A stretch of DNA of 64,000 nucleotides, taken from positions 1-64,000 of the forward strand of contig NZ_FUYM01000014.1 of the NCBI RefSeq assembly GCF_900167915.1. The letters run 5' to 3'. This DNA comes from Rhizorhabdus histidinilytica (lineage in GTDB: Bacteria > Pseudomonadota > Alphaproteobacteria > Sphingomonadales > Sphingomonadaceae). Position numbers and translations under genes: made by a program. Position 1 is the first letter of the stretch, and every line of letters starts with the position of its first letter. The notes under the pieces were generated by a model. That model was not told the DNA's origin. It saw nothing but the letters and a program-made list of their open reading frames with translations, and made no database searches. Positions 16,169 through 25,439 of this stretch are shown here, piece by piece.

Positions 16169-16638
16169 TCGCGTTCCAGCAGCTCGTCCTGGATGCGGGT
16201 GGCATGGACCGCGATGCGAACCTCGTAGAGGAAGAGGCCGAGGCCGGCGATCAGCAGCAGCATCGCCAGCACGAAGATGATCGCGATCGGTTGCGCCAGC
16301 GCCAGGTCGAACAACACCGCGGTGAACAGTCCGGCGATGACGATGCAGATCAGCACGGCGCTGATCGTGCAGAGGATCAGCGCGCCGTTGGCGTGGCGCA
16401 TCCGCTCGTCGATCCAGCGGAGCTGCTGCACCTGATAGGGATGGGCGGGATCGTTCTTCGCAGTGAAATTCTGCTCGATCCAGCGCGACCGGTCGATGAC
16501 GCGGGCGAGCCGTCCGGTCAGCATGTTGAGCATCGCGCCGATCGCCGTCAGCAGGAAACAGGGGGCCATCGCGAGCTGGATGGTGTGTGCGATGTCGTTG
16601 AGTGCGAAGCTGTCTCCCATCGGCATGGGATGGGTCAT
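16165..16638 (-). CDS. DUF2721 family membrane protein
   Basis: A protein of 157 residues from ATG 16638, with alternative starts at 16626 and 16620. It has DUF2721 features: an N-terminal helix, IAHTIQLAMAPCFLLTAIGA, and the cytosolic LNMLTGRLARVIDRSRWIE. Two closely spaced C-terminal helices contain ALILCTISAVLICIVIAGLF and IIFVLAMLLLIAGLGLFLYE. Function unknown. It is the upstream member of a two-gene operon with the DUF4345 protein. Confidence 0.8.
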   Translation of the reverse strand: MTHPMPMGDSFALNDIAHTIQLAMAPCFLLTAIGAMLNMLTGRLARVIDRSRWIEQNFTAKNDPAHPYQVQQLRWIDERMRHANGALILCTISAVLICIVIAGLFTAVLFDLALAQPIAIIFVLAMLLLIAGLGLFLYEVRIAVHATRIQDELLERE

Positions 16639-16819
16639 GCGCCTGTCGTGGTCAAGCCGCCCGTGATGACGCCCACGCACCGGCGCATACGTCCGCTGCA
16701 ACCAGTGCAGGCGATGCAATTGGGCCTCTGGCTTATGCATTTGCACGCCATGGCTTCGTCAGGGATGCTGCTCCGCACAATAAAGAGGACCTGCTGGCAC
16801 CATTTGAAGGGAGATTGTG

Positions 16820-17101
16820 ATGAAGACGTTTCTTACGCTCGCCATTCTGTCCTCGGTCGCCACGGCACCGGCGATGGCGGAAAGCTTCACCCGCGACGGT
16901 GTCACCTATGACTATAGCGTCAGGACGGTCGGGCCCGCGACGCTGATATCGGGCACCATCGTCAACAGCGGCCAGTCTTTCCGATTGAGGCTCCGCGACG
17001 GCCGCGTCACCGGGCAGGTCGGCTCCTGGCCGGTCAGCTTCAAGGCCGATACGACCGCCGTCGCCGCCACCGGCAACAGCCCGGTCTTCGCTGCCAACTG
17101 A
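16820..17101 (+). CDS. Small exported protein of unknown function
   Basis: A 93-residue protein with a clear Sec signal peptide, MKTFLTLAILSSVATAPAMA, cleaved before ESFTRDG. The mature 73 residues are beta-rich and include DGVTYDYSVRT and GQSFRLRLRDGRVTGQVG. No cysteine and no recognised family. The ATG at 16820 was chosen over the adjoining GTG because GAAGGGAGA is well spaced for it. It has its own terminator, so it is a single-gene unit. Confidence 0.65.
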   Translation: MKTFLTLAILSSVATAPAMAESFTRDGVTYDYSVRTVGPATLISGTIVNSGQSFRLRLRDGRVTGQVGSWPVSFKADTTAVAATGNSPVFAAN

Positions 17102-17125
17102 TCGGCGGCAGCCCCCCCGAATGCG

Positions 17126-17158
17126 GAAAGGGAGGCGTGACCGCCTCCCTTTCTTTTT
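17126..17158 (+). terminator. Rho-independent terminator
   Basis: A perfect 12-bp stem (17126-17137 with 17142-17153, loop TGAC) is followed by TTTTT. It closes the small exported-protein gene. Confidence 0.9.
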
Positions 17159-17199
17159 GTCCATGATATGTTGCGCCGCAACGAAGTTGCGGTGACCGC

Positions 17200-18408
17200 T
17201 CAGCCCGCAGTCTTCGAACCGACGTTGACGCCCATCGACAGGAGGTAGCGTTTCACGTTGCGCGCCGCCTGCCGGATGCGCTGCTCATTCTCGACCATCG
17301 CGATGCGGACATAGCCTTCACCGTCCTCGCCATAGCCGACGCCCGGCGCGACGGCGACGCCGGCATGGGTGAGGAGTTGCTTCGAGAATTCGAGGCTGCC
17401 GAGATGCGCGACCGCCGGCGGCAGCGGCGCCCAGCAGAACATCGACGCGCGGGGGGAGGGGATGTCCCATCCGGCGCGGCCGAAGCTCTCGACGAGCACG
17501 TCGCGACGCTTCTTGTAGAGCTCCCGATTCTTCTCGACGATGTCCTGCGGCCCGTTGATCGCCGCGACCGCCGCCGCCTGGATCGGCGTGAAGGCGCCAT
17601 AGTCGAGATAGGACTTCACGCGCGTCAGCGCCGAGATCAGCGTCTTGTTGCCGACCGCGAAGCCCATCCGCCAGCCCGCCATGCTGTAGGTCTTGGACAT
17701 GGAGGTGAACTCGACCGCGACGTCCTTCGCCCCCGGAACCTGAAGGATGGAGGGGGTAGGGACGCCATCATAATAGAGCTCCGAATAGGCGAGGTCGGAC
17801 AGCACCCAGATGCTGTGCTCCTTCGCCCAGGCGACCAGCCGCTCGTAGAAGGCGAGGTCGACCACCTCGGCGGTCGGGTTCGACGGATAGCCCACGACCA
17901 GTACCGACGGCTTCGGCACGGTGAACTTCACCGCGCGGTCGAGCGCTTCCCAATAGCGCTCGTCGGGCGTCGTCGGCACCGAGCGGATCGTGGCCCCGGC
18001 GATGATGAAGCCGAAGGTGTGGATCGGATAGCTCGGGTTCGGCGCCAGCACGACGTCGCCGGGCGCGGTGATCGCCTGGGCGAGATTGGCGAGACCCTCC
18101 TTCGAGCCGAGCGTCACGACGACCTCGCTCTCGGGATCGAGGTCGACCCCGAAGCGGCGCTGATAATAGCCGGCCTGCGCCTTGCGGAGCCCCGGAATGC
18201 CCTTCGACGCCGAATAGCCGTGGGCGTCGGGCTTGCGGGCGACCTCGCACAGCTTGTCGATGACGTGCGGCGGCGGCGGCAGGTCGGGATTGCCCATGCC
18301 CAGGTCGATGATGTCCTCGCCCCGCGCTCGCGCCGCTGCCCGCATCGCGTTGACTTCGGCGATGACGTAGGGCGGCAGGCGCTTGATGCGGTAGAATTCC
18401 TCGGACAT
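17200..18408 (-). CDS. Class I/II aminotransferase, AlaC / LL-diaminopimelate aminotransferase type
   Basis: A 402-residue PLP enzyme. The Schiff-base lysine is Lys239 in SMSKTYSMAGWRMGF. Cofactor-binding residues are Asn177 (GYPSNPTAE), Asp205 and Tyr208 (LSDLAYSELYYDG). The N-terminal IDLGMGNPDLPPPPHVIDKL is typical of the AlaC/DapL group. Close relatives are named either glutamate-pyruvate aminotransferase AlaC or LL-DAP aminotransferase, and sequence alone does not separate them. It is divergent from phaC, across a 127-nt gap that should hold both promoters. Confidence 0.85.
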   Translation of the reverse strand: MSEEFYRIKRLPPYVIAEVNAMRAAARARGEDIIDLGMGNPDLPPPPHVIDKLCEVARKPDAHGYSASKGIPGLRKAQAGYYQRRFGVDLDPESEVVVTLGSKEGLANLAQAITAPGDVVLAPNPSYPIHTFGFIIAGATIRSVPTTPDERYWEALDRAVKFTVPKPSVLVVGYPSNPTAEVVDLAFYERLVAWAKEHSIWVLSDLAYSELYYDGVPTPSILQVPGAKDVAVEFTSMSKTYSMAGWRMGFAVGNKTLISALTRVKSYLDYGAFTPIQAAAVAAINGPQDIVEKNRELYKKRRDVLVESFGRAGWDIPSPRASMFCWAPLPPAVAHLGSLEFSKQLLTHAGVAVAPGVGYGEDGEGYVRIAMVENEQRIRQAARNVKRYLLSMGVNVGSKTAG

Positions 18409-18535
18409 TTCACTTCCTTTGGGTTTCGGACTTGGCGAGCGGGGATCGATCCCCCATGGTCGCCGACGCGACCTATACAGATTCTGCGCGCCGATTGCAG
18501 GCGCATCGTGAAAAAAGCTTGGGCAGGAGCTTGGC

Positions 18536-20302
18536 ATGGCGGACACGGGCGAAGATCGCGGCGCATCCGGGACGGGGGAGGCGTTCGAGCTGCCTTCGCT
18601 CGAGGAGGTCCAGCATTGGACCGGCGTGATCGGCCAGGCGCAGCAGATGCTAATGGAGCATATGGCGGAGGCGATGGCCCAGGCCCCCGCCGAACTGCCG
18701 CTGCCGACCATGCCGGCGCCGGTCTTCCCGGATCCCGAGAAGCTCGCCGACCAGCAGAGCGAGTTGATGAAGGCGAGTCTCGGCCTGTTCGGCCAGCTGA
18801 TGGAGGAGGGCGCGGGAAAGGAGGCTGCGCGCGACCGGCGTTTCAAGGCGGCGCAATGGCGCGAGACGCCGCTGTTCGGCGTCATCGCCGATGCCTATCT
18901 GCTGCTGTGCGATGCCTGGCTGAAGGGCGTCGACGCGCTCGAAGGGCTGCCGCCCAAGCAGCGCGAGCAGCTCAAATTCGCCACCCGCGTCGTCGCCGAT
19001 GCGATGTCGCCGGCCAATTTCGCGCTGACCAACCCGCAGGTGCTGGAGCGCATTTTCGAGACGCGCGGCGAGAATCTGCTGCGCGGGCTGGAGCATATGC
19101 TGGCCGACATCGGCAAGGGCAAGCTGACCCATAGCGACACCGATGCGTTCGAGCTCGGCCGCAATATCGCCGCGACGCCGGGAAAGGTGATCCACGAGAC
19201 GCCGCTCTACCAGCTGATCCACTACAGCCCCGTCACCGAAAAGGTGGTGGAGGTGCCGCTGCTGATCTTCCCACCGTGGATCAACCGCTTCTACATCCTC
19301 GATCTCAACCCGAAGAACAGTTTCATTCGCTGGGCGGTCGCCCAGGGCTTTTCGGTGTTCGTCGTCTCATGGAAGTCGGCCGACGAGAGCATGGCCGACG
19401 TGACGATGGACGACTATGTCGTGCGCGGGCAGGTCGATGCGATCGATACGGTCCGCGCGTTGCTGGGCGTCGATCATGTCCACACCGTCGGCTATTGCGT
19501 CGCCGGTACCGCGCTGGCGATGACGCTCGCCTATCTTGCCGCGAAGGGTGAGGCGGACAAGGTGAGGAGCGCGACCTTCTTCACCGCGCAGGTCGACTTC
19601 AGCGAGGCGGGTGAGCTCAACCTGTTCGTCGACGACGAGCAGCTCAAGCTGATCGATGCGCTGACCCAGGGGAGCGGCGTGCTCGACGGCCGTTTCATGG
19701 CGGCGACCTTCAACCTGCTGCGCGGGCGCGACCTGATCTGGCACTATGTCGTGCAGAACTATCTGCTAGGTGAGGACTATCCCGCCTTCGACCTGCTCCA
19801 TTGGAACGGCGACGTCACCAACCTGCCCGCCAAATGGCACCGCGCCTATCTGGAGAATCTCTACCGCGACAATCTGCTGGTCCGGCCGGGCGCGCTGTCG
19901 ATCGACGGGGTGCCGATCGATCTGCGGCGGATCAAGACACCGGCCTATGTCCAGGCCGGACGCGAGGACCATATCGCCCCGTCGCGGAGCGTCTGGAAGA
20001 TCACCGGGCATCTCGCGGGGCCGCTGCGCTTCGTGCTGGCGGGGTCCGGGCACATCGCCGGGGTGGTCAATCCGCCCGAGGCTGGCAAATATCAATATTG
20101 GACCTGCGAGGCGCCGGCCGAGACGCTCGAAGCGTTCGAGGCGGCGGCGAGCGAGACCAAGGGAAGCTGGTGGCCCGACTGGCAGGCCTGGACGCGCGCG
20201 CTGGCGCCGACCGAGGTCGCGGCGGAGGGTGCGCGGCGCCCTGGCGAGGGCTCTTTGCCGGCGATCGAGGATGCTCCGGGCCGCTACGTGCGGACGCCCT
20301 GA
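18536..20302 (+). CDS. phaC: Class I poly(R)-hydroxyalkanoic acid synthase
   Basis: A 588-residue enzyme that polymerises (R)-3-hydroxyacyl-CoA on the PHA granule surface. The lipase-like box GYCVAG is at 319-324 with the nucleophile Cys321. The triad is completed by Asp478 (GREDHIAP) and His506 (GSGHIAGV). Further PhaC blocks are PPWINRFYILDLNPKNSFIR near 246 and HWNGDVTNLPAKWHRAYLEN near 422. Length fits class I, which works without a PhaE/PhaR partner. A phasin gene follows 198 nt downstream on the same strand. Confidence 0.95.
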   Translation: MADTGEDRGASGTGEAFELPSLEEVQHWTGVIGQAQQMLMEHMAEAMAQAPAELPLPTMPAPVFPDPEKLADQQSELMKASLGLFGQLMEEGAGKEAARDRRFKAAQWRETPLFGVIADAYLLLCDAWLKGVDALEGLPPKQREQLKFATRVVADAMSPANFALTNPQVLERIFETRGENLLRGLEHMLADIGKGKLTHSDTDAFELGRNIAATPGKVIHETPLYQLIHYSPVTEKVVEVPLLIFPPWINRFYILDLNPKNSFIRWAVAQGFSVFVVSWKSADESMADVTMDDYVVRGQVDAIDTVRALLGVDHVHTVGYCVAGTALAMTLAYLAAKGEADKVRSATFFTAQVDFSEAGELNLFVDDEQLKLIDALTQGSGVLDGRFMAATFNLLRGRDLIWHYVVQNYLLGEDYPAFDLLHWNGDVTNLPAKWHRAYLENLYRDNLLVRPGALSIDGVPIDLRRIKTPAYVQAGREDHIAPSRSVWKITGHLAGPLRFVLAGSGHIAGVVNPPEAGKYQYWTCEAPAETLEAFEAAASETKGSWWPDWQAWTRALAPTEVAAEGARRPGEGSLPAIEDAPGRYVRTP

Positions 20303-20418
20303 TTCGCATTTGCGAAATATTTTGACGTTATTCTGGAACCGCCCGGGTAGATGGGCGTTGGCCCGGCGCGTCTGAAATCCCGAATTTCAGCCAGAAAATT
20401 GCAGTGCCGTTACGTTTA

Positions 20419-20479
20419 TGTTGCACTGCACAATACATCTTGCATCAGCTCAAAAATACGCATATTGTGCATCGCAACA
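20419..20479 (+). promoter_or_regulatory. Inverted repeat upstream of the phasin gene (PhaR-type operator candidate)
   Basis: TGTTGCACTGCACAAT at 20419-20434 is matched at 20464-20479 by ATTGTGCATCGCAACA, an inverted copy with 14 of 16 positions conserved. A further TTGCATC lies between them. TGC-rich sites such as CTGCN3-4GCAG are bound by PhaR, the repressor of phasin genes in alphaproteobacteria. Position and sequence fit, but the regulator is not in the window. Confidence 0.5.
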
Positions 20480-20499
20480 TCAAAGACGGAATCGATTCG

Positions 20500-21303
20500 A
20501 TGGCGGACAGGCTTCCCGGCAAGGATAAGGCGGCATCGGCGACCAAGGCAGATGCCAAGGCGCCTGTGCAGGCCAAGCCCGTCGTGGCGAAAGCCGCGGC
20601 GCCCAAGCCGGCCGATCCCAAGCCGGCTCCCGTGGCGGCTGAGATCGCCGCGAAGCCGGCGCCGGTCGCTCCGACCGCCAAGGTCGAACCCGTCGCGGTG
20701 AAGGCGCAGCCGGCGAAGGCCGTCGCGCCGGAAAAGCCGGCGGTGGCTCCCGCCGCAAAGACTGTTTCGCCGTCGGTCGTCAAGGTTGCGACGCCCGCGG
20801 TCAAGCCCGCCCCGGCAGCGTCAAAGCCGGAAACGAAGGGAGTGCGCGTCATGGCCACCACCGTTCCACCCCAGCCCAAGGCTGCTGCTGAAAAGGTCAA
20901 TATTATGATTTCCGATTTCAACGATCGTGCGAAGGCCGCCTTCGAGAAGACTGCCAAGGCCGGCGAAGAGCTGGGCGAGTTCACCAAGGGCAATTTCGAG
21001 GCGTTCGCGACCTCGGCGAAGACTGCCGCCAAGGGCGCCGAGTCGCTCGGCCAGGAACTGGCCGACTATGGCAAGAAGAGCTTCGAGAGCGCTTCGGCCA
21101 CGATCAAGAGCCTGGCTGCGGTGAAGACCCCGACCGAGCTGTTCCAGATCCAGAGCGACTACGCCAAGTCGGCGTTCGACAGCGCCGTCGCGGAAGCGTC
21201 GAAGCTGAGCGAAGCCTGGCTGAAGCTGGCCGGCGAGGTCGTCCAGCCGATCTCGAGCCGCTACGCGCTCGCTGCCGAGAAGTTCAAGTCCGCGGCGCTC
21301 TGA
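20500..21303 (+). CDS. Phasin family protein with long Ala/Lys/Pro N-terminal arm
   Basis: A 267-residue PHA granule-associated protein. Residues 1-135 form a low-complexity Ala-Lys-Pro-Val arm. Residues 150-267 are amphipathic helices with the phasin_2 pattern: [58 protein letters not shown] and a final AEKFKSAAL. The basic arm resembles those of phasins that also bind DNA or PhaM-like partners; that is inference. It lies next to phaC but has its own operator-bearing leader and a terminator at 21325-21356. Confidence 0.85.
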   Translation: MADRLPGKDKAASATKADAKAPVQAKPVVAKAAAPKPADPKPAPVAAEIAAKPAPVAPTAKVEPVAVKAQPAKAVAPEKPAVAPAAKTVSPSVVKVATPAVKPAPAASKPETKGVRVMATTVPPQPKAAAEKVNIMISDFNDRAKAAFEKTAKAGEELGEFTKGNFEAFATSAKTAAKGAESLGQELADYGKKSFESASATIKSLAAVKTPTELFQIQSDYAKSAFDSAVAEASKLSEAWLKLAGEVVQPISSRYALAAEKFKSAAL

Positions 21304-21324
21304 TTTCCCTTTCGCTGCGAGTTT

Positions 21325-21356
21325 ACGGCCGCTTCCCTCGGGAGGCGGCCGTTTTC
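21325..21356 (+). terminator. Rho-independent terminator of the phasin gene
   Basis: ACGGCCGC (21325-21332) pairs with GCGGCCGT (21345-21352), with extra pairing in the loop, followed by TTTTC. It lies 21 nt after the phasin stop. Confidence 0.8.
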
Positions 21357-21472
21357 ATTGGCGGCTCCATCGGGTCGCCGATCGGGCGAAGCGGTCGCCA
21401 GCCTCTTGCCGAAGGGGCCCGGCGTGCCATATTCTCTCCATGTCCCCCATTTGTGTGAGTCCCGCGCCGATC

Positions 21473-21835
21473 ATGAGCCAATCCGCCTTCACCACTGCCC
21501 CGACCGGCATGGCCACGCGCAAGGATGGCGATGACAACGGCACCGGCCTTGGCCTGGCCACGCGCACCCGGACGCGGACCAAGAAGCCGTCGCCCTACAA
21601 GGTGCTGATGCTCAACGACGACTATACGCCGATGGAGTTCGTCGTCCTGTGCCTGCAGCGCTTCTTCCGGATGAACCTGGAGGATGCGACCCGGGTGATG
21701 CTCCACGTCCACCAGAAGGGCGTCGGGGTGTGCGGCGTGTTCAGCTACGAGGTCGCCGAGACCAAGGTGAGCCAGGTCGTCGACTTCGCCCGCCAGAACC
21801 AGCACCCGCTCCAGTGCACGCTGGAAAAGGCGTGA
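21473..21835 (+). CDS. clpS: ATP-dependent Clp protease adapter protein ClpS
   Basis: A protein of 120 residues from ATG 21473; ATGs at 21440 and 21509 are also possible and none has a strong ribosome site. It delivers N-degron substrates to ClpAP. The conserved substrate-binding core [17 protein letters not shown] is present, followed by [20 protein letters not shown], where the HxxG and Met/Val residues line the pocket. About 35 variable residues precede the core. ClpA is not adjacent. Confidence 0.9.
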   Translation: MSQSAFTTAPTGMATRKDGDDNGTGLGLATRTRTRTKKPSPYKVLMLNDDYTPMEFVVLCLQRFFRMNLEDATRVMLHVHQKGVGVCGVFSYEVAETKVSQVVDFARQNQHPLQCTLEKA

Positions 21836-21859
21836 GCCCACTCCTGTCTTCTCATTGAT

Positions 21860-21887
21860 CGTCATTTCCGCTTTCGCGGGAATGACG
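21860..21887. repeat. Short palindromic REP-like repeat
   Basis: A 12-bp stem (21860-21871 with 21876-21887, one wobble) of the CGTCATTCCCGC type with loop TTTC. It lies between convergent clpS and the beta-propeller-like gene and resembles part of the composite repeat at 6355-6444. Confidence 0.65.
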
Positions 21888-21915
21888 AAAAAGGGAGGGG
21901 CGTGAACGGTTCGAC

Positions 21916-22692
21916 CTATTCCCCCACGACCTCGGGCACCCGGCTGGCCACCAGTTCGCGGGCCTTGCGTTCGATCGACCAGAGCAGCCGCTTGTCCTTC
22001 GGGTCCCAGGCGATCGCCTGGCCGTTGGTCGGAATCGGGATGGTCGCGACGTGGCGCAGGATCGATCCGGCTTCGGGCAGCGCCACGACATAGAGTTCGG
22101 GCCGGTCGTGGCCGGTGACGTAGAGCCATCCGTCCGCGCCCCAGGCGCCGCCCGACGAGCTGTAGGGCGCCATCCGGTCGAGTATCTCGGGCGGGAACAG
22201 CCATGCGCCCTGTTCGGCGAAAGTGCGGTCGAAGCGGACGAGGGTCGTCAGTCGATGGTCGCGCCCCGGCTCGCCGCCCTTGCCGTCATAATTGGCGAAA
22301 CACGCCCACCAGCTTCCGTCATGCCAGTCGAGCCAGGTGAGCGAGCCCCGGCCGGGGCCGAGGCTGCGGCTGGCGACATGCTTCATCGCGCGGGTGTCGA
22401 ACCATTCGATCGAGCTCGCCATCGGCACGTCGGGATAGTTGGACGCCGCGCAGACGAGCCGGTCCTTCAGGGTGATGCAGGAGTTCATATGCTTGAACGC
22501 GGCCTTGTCGCCCTGCCAGCGGGCGATCACCCGCCCGCTCGCCGGATCGATCTTGCTGATCGCGGCATTGTCGATCGCATAGAGGTGGCGGCCGTCGGAC
22601 ACCGCGCCCTGGCGGGCGTCCTCGGCCGGCACGCGCCGCACTTCGGTCGCGGCGGGCAGCGCCAGTACCGCGGCCAGGACGATCGCCAGCAT
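21916..22692 (-). CDS. Secreted beta-propeller-like protein partnered with a TonB receptor
   Basis: A protein of 258 residues with a short signal peptide, MLAIVLAAVLALPAATE. Repeated strand motifs end in SIEWFD, TLVRFDRTF, WLYVTGHDRPELYVV and IAWDPKDKRLLWSIER, as in small propeller or quinoprotein-like folds. HMNSCITLKDRLVCAASNYP and GGAWGADGWLYVTGHD look like conserved surface loops. No catalytic activity can be assigned. The ATG shares its A with the TGA stop of the TonB-dependent receptor, so the pair is coupled and may serve one uptake substrate. Confidence 0.6.
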   Translation of the reverse strand: MLAIVLAAVLALPAATEVRRVPAEDARQGAVSDGRHLYAIDNAAISKIDPASGRVIARWQGDKAAFKHMNSCITLKDRLVCAASNYPDVPMASSIEWFDTRAMKHVASRSLGPGRGSLTWLDWHDGSWWACFANYDGKGGEPGRDHRLTTLVRFDRTFAEQGAWLFPPEILDRMAPYSSSGGAWGADGWLYVTGHDRPELYVVALPEAGSILRHVATIPIPTNGQAIAWDPKDKRLLWSIERKARELVASRVPEVVGE

Positions 22693-25307
22693 CAGAACTT
22701 CACCGACACGCCGCCGTAGAAGGTCCGGCCATAGCGTTCGTTCTGGATGATCCAGTCGGTCCGCTTGTCCTGATACTGGCGCGTGGGTTCGTCGGTCAGG
22801 TTCTGCGCCTCGGCATAGACGCGGATATTGTCGGTGATCGTCACGCTGATCTTCGCATCCAGCCGGCGCAGGTCGTTGTTGTACTGGTCCTGATACGCCA
22901 CGCCGCCCGGCGCGAGAAGGGACTTGCCGGTGTTGTGATAGGCGATCGAGCCTTCGAGCGGGCCCTTCTGGTAGAACAGCTCCGCCCCGTAGAGGTAGCG
23001 CGACTGCTGGGGAAAGGTCGAGCTGCGGCCGTCGGGCAGCTTCAGCGTCGAGCTGGTATAGGTGCCGGTCAGGCTGACGCCGAGACCGGACAGCAGGCCC
23101 GGCAGGAAGGTGAACTGCTGCTGGAACTGGCCCTCGATGCCGATGATGTCGCCGCGATCGGCGTTGAGCGGCTGCGAGGTGTCGAGGATCGCATAGGTAC
23201 GGCCGTCGACGGTGACGTCGGTCTGGGTGAAGGTCTGGGTGAAGATCGGGTTCTTGATGAACTTGGCGAACACGCCGACGCTGAGCAGGCCGCCCTTGGC
23301 GAAATACCATTCGGCTGTAGCGTCGAGATTGTCGGAGCGATAGGGCTTCAGATCGGGATTGCCGAACGAGATCGACCCCTCGAACGTGCCCGGCGCGGCG
23401 CCCGCCTCGTAGTTCAGCGCGCCGCTTGGCGAGAGCTGACTGTAATTGGGGCGGCCTATACTGCGCGTATAGGCGAAGCGGAAGACGGTGTCGTCCGACG
23501 GCGTCACCCGGACGAGCAGGCTGGGTAGCCAGTCGTCATAGCTGTTGCGGCTGTTGCTGGGCGCCACCACGGTCGCGCCGCCAGCGGGCGTATCGAGCCG
23601 GAAGCCGGTGATGCGCAGCTTGGTCCGCTCGTAGCGCAGGCCCGGCGTCACCGTCACCTTGCCGAGCACCAGGTTCGCCATGACATAGCCGGCGGTCACG
23701 TCCTCATCGACGACGAAGTCGTTGAGTGTCGCGTTGTTGAGGCTGGTCGCGCTGTCCAGCACGAAATAGGGGCCGGGTAGGTTGGCGGCGGTGAAGGCGC
23801 GGATCGCGTCGAGGTCGATCACCGGCGCTACGCCATAGGGCTTGCCGGCCTTCGGATAGGACAGCACCGGATCGCCGGCGAGGCCGAACTGGGCGAGGGT
23901 GAAGCGGCTCGCCGCGTTTCCGCCGCGCGTCCAGGTGTCGTTGCGCGAGTCGAAGTCCTTGTCGGTCGCGCGATATTTGCCGCCGACCTTCAGGAAGCTG
24001 CCCTGGCCGAGCGAGCTCAGGTCGTAGGTCAGGTCGACCTTGCCCTGCCAGATATCCTCGTCGCCGCGTTCGTTCTGCTCGGTATATTGGCGGAAGTTCA
24101 TCTGCGACGGCGAGCATTCGTTGCGTGGGGCGGCGCTGAACACCGTGTCGCTGAAATCGAAGTCGACCGTGCCGGGGTTGCAGCGGAACTGCCAGAGCTG
24201 ATTCGGTTCGCGCACCTCGTTGTGGACGCGGGCGAGGACATAATCGAGCTTGAGCGCGTCGAAGCGGCTCGATCCGCCGATCATGCCCGCGAGCACCGAC
24301 TTGGCCTTGTGCTCCTGCCGCAGGTCCTGGCGTCGTTCCGGTCCGGTGCCGCTGCCGACGCCGGCATTGGGAGTGCCGCTGACGGTGCCCGACACGCCGC
24401 CGGGATGAAAGGCGAAGGCGGGGGAGTTGATGAGCGCGTCGGTCGCGAAGTCGAGCCGGTAGCGCTGGCGATACTCGTCCTCGGTGAACTTGCTGTAGAT
24501 GCCGCGGACGTAGACCTGGTGATCGTCGCCCGGCCGCCAGTCGAGCGATCCGGTGGCGCCGATCCGTTCGCGCTTCAGGCTGTAGTCGGTATATTTGATG
24601 TTGGTCGGCAGGCCGCCGCGCGCCGCGCCTGCCACCGGCCGCCAGTCGTCCGGATAGATGCCGTAGCTGGTGTAGGTGCGATCCGAATAGCTGCCGCCCA
24701 GCGTGATGCCGAACTGCTCGTCGCTGCCGAAACGTCCGGCGACGGCGGCATCGCCGCGGATCGGGCGCTTGTCGTTGAGCTCCTGATAGCCGACCTGGCC
24801 GTTGGCGACGACGGTGAAGCGGTCGCGGAAGTCGAAGGCGGTCTGGGTGACGAGGTTGATCGTGCCGCCGATCCCCTGGCCGTCCATATCGGGCGTCCGC
24901 GCCTTGTTGACCTCGACCCGGTTGAGGAGCTGGCCAGAGATGATGTCGAGCGGCAGTGCGCGGGTCTGGCCGTCGGGATTGCCGATCTCGATTCCGTTGA
25001 CCGTATAGCCGTTGAGGTCCGACGGCACGCCGCGCACCGCGACGTAACGGCCTTCACCCTGGTCGTAGGTGACGCCGACGCCGGGCAGCCGCTCGACGAC
25101 TTCGGCGACGTTGCGGTCGGGCAGGCGGCCGATCTCGTCCGACGCGGCGATGTCGGCGATGCCGATGGTGAAGCGCTTCGCCTCGATCGCGCGCTCCTGC
25201 TGGGCGCGCTGGCCCGAAACGACGATGTCCCCGTCGCCCTCGGCCGCCAGGGCGGCGCTGGAGAGACAGAGCAGGGCCACGCCTGCAAGCAGAGTCGATC
25301 GCGTCAT
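22692..25307 (-). CDS. TonB-dependent outer-membrane receptor
   Basis: An 871-residue receptor. The signal peptide is MTRSTLLAGVALLCLSSAALA. The plug domain spans roughly residues 40-160, with GRLPDRNVAEVVERLPGVGV, YVAVRGVPSDLNGYTVNG and DGQGIGGTINLVT. The beta-barrel ends in YGRTFYGGVSVKF with the terminal aromatic needed for outer-membrane insertion. It resembles the large Xanthomonas/Caulobacter-type receptors used for carbohydrates and other nutrients. No N-terminal secretin/STN signalling domain is visible. The ligand is unknown. It is divergent from murA. Confidence 0.9.
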   Translation of the reverse strand: MTRSTLLAGVALLCLSSAALAAEGDGDIVVSGQRAQQERAIEAKRFTIGIADIAASDEIGRLPDRNVAEVVERLPGVGVTYDQGEGRYVAVRGVPSDLNGYTVNGIEIGNPDGQTRALPLDIISGQLLNRVEVNKARTPDMDGQGIGGTINLVTQTAFDFRDRFTVVANGQVGYQELNDKRPIRGDAAVAGRFGSDEQFGITLGGSYSDRTYTSYGIYPDDWRPVAGAARGGLPTNIKYTDYSLKRERIGATGSLDWRPGDDHQVYVRGIYSKFTEDEYRQRYRLDFATDALINSPAFAFHPGGVSGTVSGTPNAGVGSGTGPERRQDLRQEHKAKSVLAGMIGGSSRFDALKLDYVLARVHNEVREPNQLWQFRCNPGTVDFDFSDTVFSAAPRNECSPSQMNFRQYTEQNERGDEDIWQGKVDLTYDLSSLGQGSFLKVGGKYRATDKDFDSRNDTWTRGGNAASRFTLAQFGLAGDPVLSYPKAGKPYGVAPVIDLDAIRAFTAANLPGPYFVLDSATSLNNATLNDFVVDEDVTAGYVMANLVLGKVTVTPGLRYERTKLRITGFRLDTPAGGATVVAPSNSRNSYDDWLPSLLVRVTPSDDTVFRFAYTRSIGRPNYSQLSPSGALNYEAGAAPGTFEGSISFGNPDLKPYRSDNLDATAEWYFAKGGLLSVGVFAKFIKNPIFTQTFTQTDVTVDGRTYAILDTSQPLNADRGDIIGIEGQFQQQFTFLPGLLSGLGVSLTGTYTSSTLKLPDGRSSTFPQQSRYLYGAELFYQKGPLEGSIAYHNTGKSLLAPGGVAYQDQYNNDLRRLDAKISVTITDNIRVYAEAQNLTDEPTRQYQDKRTDWIIQNERYGRTFYGGVSVKF

Positions 25308-25439
25308 AGGATAATCCCCTTTTTTCCGTCGGGCGGCGGATAGTCGGGAGGGATGACGCCACGGTTCCCGTTGGATGACGTTTTCGGGACGGTCATCCTG
25401 CCGCTTGAGGCGGAGCGGACTCCCCGATAAACGCGGTTC

